44,875 nucleotides of DNA from JBCDGZ01 sp038750655 (GCA_038750655.1 JBCDGZ010000057.1:1-44875); one strand, 5' to 3'; numbered from the stretch's first letter, positions 34,981-42,589 are shown. Made by a program: numbers and translations. The notes: a model not told the origin generated them from the letters alone.

Positions 34981-36843
34981 TTAGCCATTAAAGCGTTTTT
35001 CGAGTTCGTCCATTTCGAAGGTGAGGAAGCAATTCCGGCCAGAAGGACTCTTGTAGGGTACAGAACAGGCAAAGAGCTGATCAATTAAGCTCTGCATCTC
35101 TGTTGGCGTGAGGCGCTGGCCTCGGCGGATAGCGCCGCTCTTGGCAATGGAGCGAGCGATGTTTTCCCGAATGTCCAGCTTAAGCTCGGTATTTTGCTTG
35201 TATTGTTCGATCAACGATTCGATGATCTGCTGCTCGTTCTGATTGGAGCCCAGGTGCGCCGGGAGGCCGTGAACGACGAAGGTATCCTGCCCAAATTCCT
35301 GCACATCGAAACCCAGCTGATTGATTTGCGGAATGATGGCCTTGAGTAGGGGTACATCCGCCGGAGCTAGTCCAATGGTTTTGGGAAAAAGCTGTTTTTG
35401 GCTTACCGATTCATTCTCCGTCAGGGCTGCCAAGTATTTTTCGTAGAGAATGCGCTCGTGCGCAGCCTGCTGGTCGATCAGCATAAAGCCCGACTTGATT
35501 TGGCTAACGATGTAGGCGGCGTGCACTTGATACAGCTCCTTTTGATCGCGACTAAAGCTTTTGCCTCCATCATCCAGTTGCCCATCGACGGCCGACCAGT
35601 TGCTTTCGATGGTCAGCGGTTCTTCATTGCCGACCTGTTCATCGAGGTTGCCGCCTTCCTTATCAAACTCGTCTAGCCCTTCGTAGAGCTTTTGCCAGTT
35701 GCGTAGGTTATTGGCCTCGGCGGGTGATGCCGTAGGCTGTCGGGGGGCACTGCTAGGGGTTTTGAAATCAGGCACTTTAGCTGCCTTGCCGGACCGACTA
35801 CTGACGGGACTGGTAAAATTCACATCCTGCTCGAAGTCCAGCGAGGGCGTAATGCTATGCTGCCCTAGGGCATGACGAACACTGACCTTTAGGTAATTAT
35901 AAACCAGGCGCTCATCGTCAAATTTGATTTCCTGCTTGGTGGGATGGACGTTAATATCGATGTGGGAGGGGTCAATTTCCATAAAAATCACAAAAAGCGG
36001 AAAGGTATCCTTGGGCAGCATCTCTTCGTAGGCGCTCATGATGGCGTGGTTGAGGTAGCCACTTTTGATGAATCGCTTATTGACAAAAAACAACTGCTCA
36101 CCACGGGTCTTCTTGGCAAATTCTGGTTTGCCAACGTAGCCCTCCAGCTTAAGGATGTCGGTCTCTTCGGATACCGGCACCAGCTTCTTATTACAGCCGG
36201 GACCCAAGAGGCCGACGATGCGCTGGCGCAGTCTCCCTGGAGGCAGGTGAAAGACCTCTGCACCGTTGTGGTGCAAGCTGAAGTGTACATCGGGATGGGC
36301 CAGGGCCACCCGTTGGAATTCATCCACAATATGCCGCATCTCTACTGTCGCTGACTTGAGGAAGTTGCGACGGGCGGGGACATTAAAAAACAAGTTTTTG
36401 ACCGAAATATTGGTGCCAGCGGCACACTGGCAGGGCTCCTGTGTTTTGATTGCTGTTCCTTCGATGACCAGGCGGGTACCTAGCTCATCGGCATGGCGGC
36501 GGGTGCGCATTTCCACTTGAGCAATAGCGGCGATAGAGGCCATAGCCTCCCCGCGAAATCCCATGGTGCGAATAGCAAAGAGGTCTTTAGCCTGGCGGAT
36601 TTTAGAGGTTGCATGGCGTTCAAAGCTCATCCGCGCATCCGTATCCGACATCCCACAACCATCATCGATGACCTGAATCAGGGTTTTGCCTGCATCTTTT
36701 ACAATGAGTTTGATATTCGTACTGCCTGCATCTATCGAGTTTTCCAGCAGCTCCTTGACCACAGAGGCCGGACGCTGCACCACCTCCCCGGCAGCAATCT
36801 GATTGGCAATAGCCTCGGGTAAGAGCTGAATAATATCAGCCAT
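34981..36843 (-). CDS. mutL: DNA mismatch repair protein MutL
   Basis: A 620-residue protein. The N-terminal GHKL ATPase has 'VVKELLENSIDAG' (Glu31, Asn35), 'IDDGCGM' and 'GFRGEAMASI', followed by the transducer domain ('FVNKRFIKSG', 'DINVHPTKQEIKF'). A Pro/Ser-rich linker covers about residues 335-440. The C-terminal dimerisation domain carries 'DQQAAHERILYE' at 457-468, the place of the nicking-endonuclease motif DQHAx2Ex4E but with Gln for His, and ends with 'YKSPSGRNCF'. It links mismatch recognition to strand removal. It is preceded by a small membrane-protein gene 31 bp upstream. Confidence 0.97.
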   Translation of the reverse strand: MADIIQLLPEAIANQIAAGEVVQRPASVVKELLENSIDAGSTNIKLIVKDAGKTLIQVIDDGCGMSDTDARMSFERHATSKIRQAKDLFAIRTMGFRGEAMASIAAIAQVEMRTRRHADELGTRLVIEGTAIKTQEPCQCAAGTNISVKNLFFNVPARRNFLKSATVEMRHIVDEFQRVALAHPDVHFSLHHNGAEVFHLPPGRLRQRIVGLLGPGCNKKLVPVSEETDILKLEGYVGKPEFAKKTRGEQLFFVNKRFIKSGYLNHAIMSAYEEMLPKDTFPLFVIFMEIDPSHIDINVHPTKQEIKFDDERLVYNYLKVSVRHALGQHSITPSLDFEQDVNFTSPVSSRSGKAAKVPDFKTPSSAPRQPTASPAEANNLRNWQKLYEGLDEFDKEGGNLDEQVGNEEPLTIESNWSAVDGQLDDGGKSFSRDQKELYQVHAAYIVSQIKSGFMLIDQQAAHERILYEKYLAALTENESVSQKQLFPKTIGLAPADVPLLKAIIPQINQLGFDVQEFGQDTFVVHGLPAHLGSNQNEQQIIESLIEQYKQNTELKLDIRENIARSIAKSGAIRRGQRLTPTEMQSLIDQLFACSVPYKSPSGRNCFLTFEMDELEKRFNG

Positions 36844-36874
36844 GTAGTATTAGATTTTATGTTATCGTACAACG

Positions 36875-37213
36875 CTAAATCGTCCCTCCTTTTTCAAACA
36901 TCTCCATGAAGTTGGGCAAATATACGGATATAAAGAAGTAGCTGATAAATAAGAGCGCAACAATTACGACTAATAATAGCATATTGGACCGGAACATGTA
37001 CCGGCCGCGCAGGGCAGTGTTGTTGCCGCCGCCCCGACCTTGCCGCCGAAAACCACTTGCTATCCGCGCTTTAATGGCATCCGGGTCTTTTTCCTTTCCC
37101 TCCTCAAACTTCTTCAATCGATCTTCCAGGGCTTCTTTGTCGGGGTCCCAGTAGCGAGGTCGATACTCAAACTTCTGGTGCCTAGGCGTCTTAAAAACTC
37201 GAAAAATAGCCAT
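36875..37213 (-). CDS. Small conserved-type membrane protein upstream of mutL
   Basis: A 112-residue protein with a basic, soluble N-terminus ('FRVFKTPRHQKFEYRPRYWD'), a Gly/Arg linker ('RRQGRGGGNN') and one TM helix at about residues 75-98. The 'F+Y.PRYw' start is one I recall from short proteins next to mutL in flavobacteria, where databases sometimes carry a misleading 'riboflavin synthase subunit beta' label; nothing here resembles an enzyme. It is 31 bp upstream of mutL on the same strand and probably co-transcribed. Confidence 0.8.
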   Translation of the reverse strand: MAIFRVFKTPRHQKFEYRPRYWDPDKEALEDRLKKFEEGKEKDPDAIKARIASGFRRQGRGGGNNTALRGRYMFRSNMLLLVVIVALLFISYFFISVYLPNFMEMFEKGGTI

Positions 37214-37345
37214 AATATTCTACTTCTTTATTCGTTAATTAAATCTGCTGTTTTGACGATTCCGTCTATTCAATAGATGCCGATTTTGTCAACAGTGGTG
37301 TTTGATTTAACGAACAGTAAAATACACTTTTTTGTTGGATTAGGT

Positions 37346-37353
37346 TATATTTG
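37346..37353 (+). promoter_or_regulatory. -7 box upstream of the purF-type gene
   Basis: TATATTTG matches TAnnTTTG exactly and lies 46 bp before the start codon. The T-rich stretch 37328-37334 (TTTTTTG) is only 11 bp away, so the -33 part is not convincing. Confidence 0.4.
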
Positions 37354-37398
37354 CACTTTCATTTTTAGGAATGATAGATTCATCCAATACATTGCTGA

Positions 37399-39291
37399 AT
37401 GAGTGATCAAATTAAGCATGAATGTGGCGTTGCCGTCATTCGTTTGCTGAAACCCATCTCTTTTTACCATAAAAAATATGGTACTGCTCTATACGGGCTC
37501 AATAAACTACGACTACTACTGCAAAAACAGCGCAACCGAGGTCAGGACGGCGCGGGTCTAGCTACCATCAAATTGGAACCAGAACCGGGCACCCGTTACA
37601 TCGACCGCAAGCGCTCTGTCACGGCCAACTACCTGGAAGACCTTTTCAGTAAAGTCTACAACAACTTCAAGAGCCTCAAGGCCAAGCAACTGGATAATCC
37701 AGAGTGGATGAAGAAAAACGTGCCTTTTATCGGCGAGCTGTTGCTGGGGCATCTGAGGTATGGAACGCATGGCGATAACTCTACTGCGACCTGCCATCCC
37801 TTCTGGCGACGCAATAATTGGATCAGCCGCAATCTGGTACTGGCCGGCAACTTCAATATGACCAATGTCGACGAGCTTTTCAACGAGCTGGTTGGCTTCG
37901 GGCAATACCCCAAGGCGAAGGCGGATACGGTGACGGTTTTGGAAAAAATTGGCCATTTCCTCGATGATGAAATTCAGCGGCTTCACACCTGGTTTAAACC
38001 CGAAGGCTATACCAATCAGGAGATCAATGAATTGATCTTTGAGAAGCTGGACATCCAACGCCTGCTGCGGCGGGCCAGCAAGAAATTTGACGGTGGCTAT
38101 GTCATGGCTGGACTCATCGGCCACGGCGATGCCTTTGTCATGCGCGACCCATCGGGCATCCGCCCTGCTTTCTACTACGCCAACGACGAAGTAGCGGTGG
38201 TCGCCTCCGAGCGCCCCGCTATTCAGACGGCCTTCAATGTACATTTCAGTAAGATCAGAGAGTTGCAGCGGGGCCATGTTCTGATTATTAAGCGGGACGG
38301 CCAAGTGGAGGAAAAACCCTACATCGATCAGCGGGAGCGCATGGCATGCTCTTTCGAGCGCATCTATTTCTCTCGCGGAACGGATCGCGACATCTATCTG
38401 GAGCGCAAAAAACTGGGAGAACTACTGGCTGAGCAGGTACTCCAAGCAGTGAATTATAATTTTAGAAATACGGTCTTCTCCTTTGTTCCCAATACTGCCG
38501 AATCAGCCTTTTATGGGCTGGTCAAGGGAGTAGAAGATCGACTTAACGAAGTTAAAAAAGCGCAAATTCTGGAGCTGGGCAAGGACATTAAGCCTAAAAA
38601 GCTGGAGAAAATTCTGGAGCAGCGGGCGCGCGTAGAAAAGATTGCCGTCAAAGATGCCAAGCTCCGCACCTTTATTGCCGACGATGCTTCCCGCGGCGAT
38701 CTGGTCTCCCACGTCTACGACGTAACCTACGGAATTGTCAACAACGACAAAGACACCCTGGTGCTGCTCGACGACTCCATCGTGCGGGGAACGACCCTGC
38801 GCGATAGCATCATCAAGATCGTCTCGCGGCTGCGCCCCAAGAAAATCATCGTCGTTTCTTCGGCGCCCCAAATCCGCTACCCAGATTGCTACGGCATCGA
38901 TATGTCGCGCCTCAAATCCTTCGTCGCCTTCCGCGCCCTGGTCGCCCTGCTCAAAGAGCACAAAAAAGAACACCTCTTACAGGAAACCTACGAGCGCTGC
39001 AAGGCCCAACAAGCCCTGCCTAAAGAGAAGATCAAAAACGAAGTCATCGAGCTTTACAATACCTTCGGCTACGAAGAAATTTCCGCCAAGATTGCCGAAA
39101 TCGTCACTCCTCCGGGCATTAAGCCCAAGGTAGAGGTCATCTACCAGACCATCGAGGGCCTGCACCAGGCTTGCCCCAACAACAAGGGCGACTGGTATTT
39201 CTCTGGGGTTTATCCGACTCCAGGAGGTAATCAGGTGATCAATCAGGCTTTCATTAATTTTATGGAGAATAAGGACGAGCGGGCTTATTAG
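37399..39291 (+). CDS. purF: Amidophosphoribosyltransferase, long Bacteroidetes form
   Basis: A 630-residue protein, clearly longer than the 500-residue norm. The N-terminal glutamine amidotransferase starts 'MSDQIKHECGVAVI'; Cys9 would become the nucleophile after removal of an eight-residue propeptide. 'RNRGQDGAGLATI', 'LGHLRYGTHG' and 'SGIRPAFYY' are typical. Extra sequence lies at about residues 65-100 and 360-420. The phosphoribosyltransferase part has 'FIADDASRGDLVSHVYDVTY' and the PRPP loop 'VLLDDSIVRGTT'. It makes phosphoribosylamine, the first purine step. Because of its length it may be the second PurF-like paralogue seen in Bacteroidetes, with possibly different regulation. Confidence 0.88.
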   Translation: MSDQIKHECGVAVIRLLKPISFYHKKYGTALYGLNKLRLLLQKQRNRGQDGAGLATIKLEPEPGTRYIDRKRSVTANYLEDLFSKVYNNFKSLKAKQLDNPEWMKKNVPFIGELLLGHLRYGTHGDNSTATCHPFWRRNNWISRNLVLAGNFNMTNVDELFNELVGFGQYPKAKADTVTVLEKIGHFLDDEIQRLHTWFKPEGYTNQEINELIFEKLDIQRLLRRASKKFDGGYVMAGLIGHGDAFVMRDPSGIRPAFYYANDEVAVVASERPAIQTAFNVHFSKIRELQRGHVLIIKRDGQVEEKPYIDQRERMACSFERIYFSRGTDRDIYLERKKLGELLAEQVLQAVNYNFRNTVFSFVPNTAESAFYGLVKGVEDRLNEVKKAQILELGKDIKPKKLEKILEQRARVEKIAVKDAKLRTFIADDASRGDLVSHVYDVTYGIVNNDKDTLVLLDDSIVRGTTLRDSIIKIVSRLRPKKIIVVSSAPQIRYPDCYGIDMSRLKSFVAFRALVALLKEHKKEHLLQETYERCKAQQALPKEKIKNEVIELYNTFGYEEISAKIAEIVTPPGIKPKVEVIYQTIEGLHQACPNNKGDWYFSGVYPTPGGNQVINQAFINFMENKDERAY

Positions 39292-39470
39292 CGCCTTTGG
39301 CGCTTGGGGTGGACGGGTTGCGCCTTTGGCGCTTAGGTGGACGATTGACGGCCGGCCGGAATAAGGCGCAGGAAGTTCGGAGCAATCGCGCCTCACTACG
39401 AAACATTACGATTGCCGTCCACCGTCGACCAAGACGCCAAAGGCGTCCAACCGTCGACCCAAAATCTTAG
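39290..39470. repeat. Cluster of short palindromes between purF and recX
   Basis: Three small hairpins of the same design lie here: AGCGCC-TTT-GGCGCT (39290-39304), GCGCC-TTT-GGCGC (39320-39332) and GACGCC-AAA-GGCGTC (39433-39447). The first two sit in a 29-bp direct repeat followed by ggtggacg. The third is flanked by two copies of a tcca(a)ccgtcgacc unit. GGTGGACG near 39337 and CGTCCACC near 39418 are inverted copies, so the cluster can fold as one large stem. It sits between convergent genes and resembles a REP or mini-inverted-repeat element; it may also stop transcription. Confidence 0.75.
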
Positions 39471-39482
39471 CTGCCGAAGGCC

Positions 39483-39953
39483 CTACGGCACAATCTGCTT
39501 TACTAGCTGCCAGACCAATTCCGATTCGAAGCCTCGCCGGAAGCCATACTGAGCCAGCTTACTCCGCAGCTTAAACTTATTTTGCTCTTTACTCAGGGCC
39601 CTTTGCTTTTCTAACAATCGCTGTAGTGCGGGGAGGTATTCCTCCTCTTCGATCTCTTCCATAGCCTTGCGGATGCAGTAGTCTGAGATTTTGCGCAGTT
39701 TAAGCTCGCGACGGATGCGGTTACGGCCCCAGGTTTTTATTCGGAATTTTCCTCGGGCGAAGGACCGCGCGAAGCGTTCTTCGTTGAGGAAGTTATCGGT
39801 GATCAGCTCGGCCATGATTTCCTCCAAGGTATCTCCGTAAACCCCAATTTCAAGCAGCTTGCTGCGGACTTCCTGGTGGCAGCGGTCTTGATAGGCGCAG
39901 TACTTTTGTAGGCGGAGCAGGGCCGCTTTTCTGCTGATGTTCTTCTTGGTCAA
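39483..39953 (-). CDS. recX: RecX-family regulatory protein
   Basis: A 156-residue, helix-rich protein. 'AALLRLQKYCAYQDRCHQEV', 'LITDNFLNEERFARSFARGK' and 'WGRNRIRRELKLRKIS' are the RecX repeats. RecX binds RecA filaments and limits their activity. The start is a TTG at 39953; no ATG or GTG exists between the upstream in-frame stop and the conserved region, so a non-ATG start is needed. It is convergent with the purF-type gene across the palindromic cluster and not next to recA. Confidence 0.9.
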   Translation of the reverse strand: MTKKNISRKAALLRLQKYCAYQDRCHQEVRSKLLEIGVYGDTLEEIMAELITDNFLNEERFARSFARGKFRIKTWGRNRIRRELKLRKISDYCIRKAMEEIEEEEYLPALQRLLEKQRALSKEQNKFKLRSKLAQYGFRRGFESELVWQLVKQIVP

Positions 39954-40130
39954 ATCGAACAGTTGTTGATAGAGTGGGCAAAATTAAGGAAGTTTTTCCA
40001 ATGTTAAGTGGAGATTAAAAATGAGCAGGTTTTAAAATTTTTCCGTATAAATGAGTATCTCTACAGTAATATACACGTCTTAAGGATGTTGAAATACACA
40101 ATAATTCACTTTTAATCAAAACACATACGC

Positions 40131-40946
40131 ATGGAAACCTATATTGAACAAATTAAGGAGATGGCAGTAGACTACGCTCCTAGAGTTTTATTGGCCCTTA
40201 TTACCCTATGGATTGGTTTTAGAATCATCGCCTGGGTCACCCGAATGCTCAACAACGCTTTAGATAAGAGAGAAGTTGATGTTTCGCTCTCCAAGTTTTT
40301 ACAATCGCTAGTCGGTGTCGGTCTACAGGTCATGCTGTTGATTAGTGTCGCGGGGATGTTTGGGGTGGATACGGCCGCTTTTGTGGGCATCTTGGCCGCT
40401 ATGGCTTTTGCGGTGGGGATGGCCCTGCAAGGTAGTCTGGGTAACTTCGCCAGCGGCGTTATGATCCTCTTGTTCAAGCCTTACAAGGTGGGTGATCTAA
40501 TCAGCGCCCAAGGTTTCACTGGCGTTGTCGATGAAATTCAGATTTTCAATACCATCCTGATGACGCCCGACAATAAAAAAATCATCATCCCTAACTCTGC
40601 TGTCACCAGCGGCCCCATCACCAATATCTCCGGCCAGGGCGAAATCCGCGTCGATCAGACCTTCGGCATCGGCTATGATGATGACATCGACAAGGCCCGC
40701 ACCGTCATCCAGAAAGTTGCCGACAGTTGCCCACAGATACTTAAAGATAAGCCTGTAGACATCCTGGTTAACGAGCTAGCCGATAGCTCTGTCAACTTCA
40801 CCGTCCGCCCTTGGGCCAAGAGTGAGCACTACTGGGATGTGTATTTCTATATGAATGAAAACATCAAAAAGGAGATGGATGCGGCCAGTATCAGCATTCC
40901 TTACCCGCAGATGGATGTGCATGTAAATAACCCAGCAGGTGCATAG
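40131..40946 (+). CDS. mscS: Small-conductance mechanosensitive channel (MscS)
   Basis: A 271-residue protein of classical MscS layout. Three TM helices lie at about residues 15-35, 58-78 and 83-112. The pore helix 'GILAAMAFAVGMALQGSLG' has the small-residue ladder and leads into 'NFASGVMILLFKPYKVGD'. The beta domain has 'VVDEIQIFNTILMTPDNKKI' and 'IIPNSAVTSGPITN', and the C-terminal alpha/beta domain 'RVDQTFGIGYDDDIDKA'. It opens under membrane tension to release solutes. It is a single gene, convergent with the next one. Confidence 0.95.
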   Translation: METYIEQIKEMAVDYAPRVLLALITLWIGFRIIAWVTRMLNNALDKREVDVSLSKFLQSLVGVGLQVMLLISVAGMFGVDTAAFVGILAAMAFAVGMALQGSLGNFASGVMILLFKPYKVGDLISAQGFTGVVDEIQIFNTILMTPDNKKIIIPNSAVTSGPITNISGQGEIRVDQTFGIGYDDDIDKARTVIQKVADSCPQILKDKPVDILVNELADSSVNFTVRPWAKSEHYWDVYFYMNENIKKEMDAASISIPYPQMDVHVNNPAGA

Positions 40947-40961
40947 TCCTCTATTGAATAG

Positions 40962-40998
40962 AAGGAGCCATTGCTGGTTCAGTAGGTGGCCCCTTTTA
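40962..40998. terminator. Weak bidirectional hairpin between convergent genes
   Basis: AAGGAGCCA (40962-40970) pairs with TGGCCCCTT (40987-40995) with one A-C mismatch and a 16-nt loop, followed by TTTTATT. It lies in the 49-bp gap between the MscS gene and the convergent orphan gene. Confidence 0.35.
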
Positions 40999-41658
40999 TT
41001 CCTCTTCCTCTTTCTCGGGCTTCACCTCTTTGCCATCCACTGTTTTTTTATTTTCCATTTTTTCCCCTGATTCAGACGGACTCCAGTGCTCCTCATAGGT
41101 GCCCCAGCTATTGTGGGCCTTAATATCAAATTTGTATGCATCCGCCCCATTGCAGCAGTTGACCTGAAAACTGATAGTCCGCATCAAAGTAGGCTGAAAG
41201 CCCTCGGGTTCTTTGTGCAGTAGGCCGTCGGCACCGGCAGGATTCTCAAAATCCTTAAATTTCTTTGAGAAGTCCTTATCCTGCAGGTTGGTGTGAAAAC
41301 TTGCTGAAAGCGTTACTACTATATTCGTGATACGATCCTTCAAAAAGCCGAGCTGAATGGTATCTGCATTGACCGATTCCCCATTCTTCACTTGGAAGGT
41401 TTCCAATAAGGTTTTGGTCTCAGAACGTTCTTTGTCCTTGGTCCCATCGCACTTTGTCACCGTTTTACGTACGTCGACACGTTGCACAACGTGGCCATCG
41501 GCTTTTTTGTTAATAGGCAGATTTTGCCCCTTCCCGGAGGTAATCATAAAGGCGACCACCCACAAGAATACGTAGCAGTCTTTGTCTTTACCCACTTCGG
41601 CCCCAGTAGCAATCTCAGGCCCTTCGGTGGTCTCAAAAGCAACACTATTGGTAGACAT
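40996..41658 (-). CDS. Protein of unknown function with acidic-basic C-terminus
   Basis: A 220-residue protein with no signal peptide and no clear TM helix ('YVFLWVVAFMITSGKG' is hydrophobic but short). The middle alternates strand-like segments ('IVVTLSASFHTNL', 'FQPTLMRTISFQVNCC'), and the end is highly charged ('EKMENKKTVDGKEVKPEKEE'). I recognise no family. It stands alone, convergent with the channel gene and divergent from the tRNA. A minus-strand -7 box lies 50 bp upstream. Confidence 0.7.
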   Translation of the reverse strand: MSTNSVAFETTEGPEIATGAEVGKDKDCYVFLWVVAFMITSGKGQNLPINKKADGHVVQRVDVRKTVTKCDGTKDKERSETKTLLETFQVKNGESVNADTIQLGFLKDRITNIVVTLSASFHTNLQDKDFSKKFKDFENPAGADGLLHKEPEGFQPTLMRTISFQVNCCNGADAYKFDIKAHNSWGTYEEHWSPSESGEKMENKKTVDGKEVKPEKEEEE

Positions 41659-41707
41659 ATTTTTGGAGTTTGCCTTAAATATAACAATTTTTAAGCATAT
41701 GTTCTCT

Positions 41708-41715
41708 CAAAAATA
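41708..41715 (-). promoter_or_regulatory. Possible -7 box for the 220-residue protein gene
   Basis: The minus strand reads TATTTTTG, a match to TAnnTTTG, 50-57 bp before the start codon. No TTG at the -33 distance was found. Confidence 0.35.
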
Positions 41716-41751
41716 CTCTCGCCGGAACTTTCTAAGTTAAGGATTAGTTAG

Positions 41752-41759
41752 TAATTTTG
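41752..41759 (+). promoter_or_regulatory. -7 box of the tRNA gene
   Basis: TAATTTTG matches TAnnTTTG and ends 18 bp before the first tRNA base. The -33 position holds CTTTCT instead of TTG. Transcription would start near 41766. Confidence 0.5.
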
Positions 41760-41777
41760 CGCAACGGCGCAAGTCGA

Positions 41778-41852
41778 GGGCCTATAGCTCAGTTGGTTAG
41801 TAGCACCTGACTCATAATCAGGGGGTCCCAGGTTCAAGTCCTGGTGGGCCCA
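41778..41852 (+). tRNA. tRNA with CAU anticodon (Ile2 or elongator Met)
   Basis: The cloverleaf reads: acceptor GGGCCTA/TGGGCCC with one T-G pair, anticodon stem CCTGA/TCAGG with loop CTCATAA (CAT at 41813-41815), variable loop of five, T stem CCAGG/CCTGG with loop TTCAAGT, discriminator A at 41852. CCA is not fully encoded (ACCCTG follows). A CAU tRNA that is not an initiator reads AUG as Met, or AUA as Ile after lysidine modification; the GACTCATAATC arm is common to both, so I leave the identity open. The D arm is odd: GCTC faces TAGC because of one extra T compared with the usual TTAGAGC. A strong terminator follows. Confidence 0.92.
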
Positions 41853-41858
41853 CCCTGC

Positions 41859-41898
41859 AAACGCGCAATTATTGAAAAATCAATGGTTGCGCGTTTTT
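41859..41898 (+). terminator. Rho-independent terminator of the tRNA gene
   Basis: A 17-bp stem including two T-G pairs (41859-41875 with 41880-41896, outer part AAACGCGCAA / TTGCGCGTTT) closes a 4-nt A loop and ends in five T at 41894-41898. It starts 7 bp after the tRNA. Confidence 0.9.
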
Positions 41899-41914
41899 GT
41901 TTTTAAAAAGCCTT

Positions 41915-42214
41915 CTAAGCGGCTCCCTGATTCGCTTTCGGAATTTGCTTTAGCTCTTCCTCCAACTTGTTATTGAATTCTTCCAGGTCATAATCATCTT
42001 GCAAGCCGAGCCAGAATTTAGCAGAGATCCCAAAGTACTTACTTAGGCGCAAAGCCGTATCCGCTGTAATTCTTCGATTTCCTTTAACGATTTGGCTGAC
42101 TCTGGTTTGAGGAATCTTTAAATCTTTAGCTAATCGGTATTGAGTGATTTCTAGAGGAATCAGGAATTCTTCCAGAAGGACTTCGCCAGGATGTATATTG
42201 GGTAGCTTTTTCAT
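41915..42214 (-). CDS. higA: HigA-family antitoxin (XRE/VapI type)
   Basis: A 99-residue protein. 'IHPGEVLLEEFLIPLEITQY' is the family start, 'LAKDLKIPQTRVSQIVKGNR' the helix-turn-helix and 'ITADTALRLSKYFGISAKFW' the following block. It neutralises the toxin encoded 12 bp upstream and should bind the operator at 42508-42528. It is unrelated in type to the long HigA at 18230-18595, so the two systems belong to different higBA classes. Confidence 0.94.
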   Translation of the reverse strand: MKKLPNIHPGEVLLEEFLIPLEITQYRLAKDLKIPQTRVSQIVKGNRRITADTALRLSKYFGISAKFWLGLQDDYDLEEFNNKLEEELKQIPKANQGAA

Positions 42215-42226
42215 TTTTGCTTTTAT

Positions 42227-42508
42227 CTAATGATAGTCAATAATTTGAACCTCGTATGCATTACTTCCCTTCCAAACAAAAATAATTCTCCATTGACAGT
42301 TGATTCTGATACTATGGTACTCCTTCAAGTCTCCTTTCAATTTTTCTAGTTTATTTTCAGGAGGAATCTTTAAATCGTTTATATCCTGAGCACTATTGAT
42401 CATTCTTAATTTTCGTCTCGCAATAGCTTGAATATTATTAGGGAGTTTCTTTGAAAAATTTCCATCCCAAATCTTTTCCGTCTCTTTATCTCCAAAGCTT
42501 TTAATCAT
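42227..42508 (-). CDS. higB: HigB/RelE-superfamily toxin
   Basis: A 93-residue protein from ATG 42508; in-frame sequence upstream overlaps the promoter and operator and is not counted. 'MIKSFGDKETEKIWDGNFSK' and 'RRKLRMINSAQDINDLKIPP' with 'KLEKLKGDLKEYHSIRIN' and 'WRIIFVWK' are the plasmid-maintenance killer (HigB/GraT) signature. It is a ribosome-dependent mRNA-cleaving toxin by family. It is the first gene of a toxin-first operon. Confidence 0.94.
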   Translation of the reverse strand: MIKSFGDKETEKIWDGNFSKKLPNNIQAIARRKLRMINSAQDINDLKIPPENKLEKLKGDLKEYHSIRINCQWRIIFVWKGSNAYEVQIIDYH

Positions 42509-42528
42509 AGTAACGCGACAGGTTACTA
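42508..42528. promoter_or_regulatory. Inverted repeat at the higB start, probable HigA operator
   Basis: TAGTAAC (42508-42514) and GTTACTA (42522-42528) are perfect 7-bp arms around a 7-bp spacer. They touch the toxin start codon and lie downstream of the -7 box. This is where HigA autorepressors bind in related operons; binding here is inferred. Confidence 0.6.
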
Positions 42529-42532
42529 ACGT

Positions 42533-42563
42533 CAAGGATAAGCAATTAAGTTTATCAATGCAA
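42533..42563 (-). promoter_or_regulatory. Promoter of the second higBA operon
   Basis: On the minus strand TTG (42563-42561) is followed after 20 bp by TATCCTTG (42540-42533), one mismatch from TAnnTTTG. Transcription would begin within or next to the inverted repeat. Confidence 0.5.
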
Positions 42564-42589
42564 TAGCCTATCTATAATCATTTTAATAG

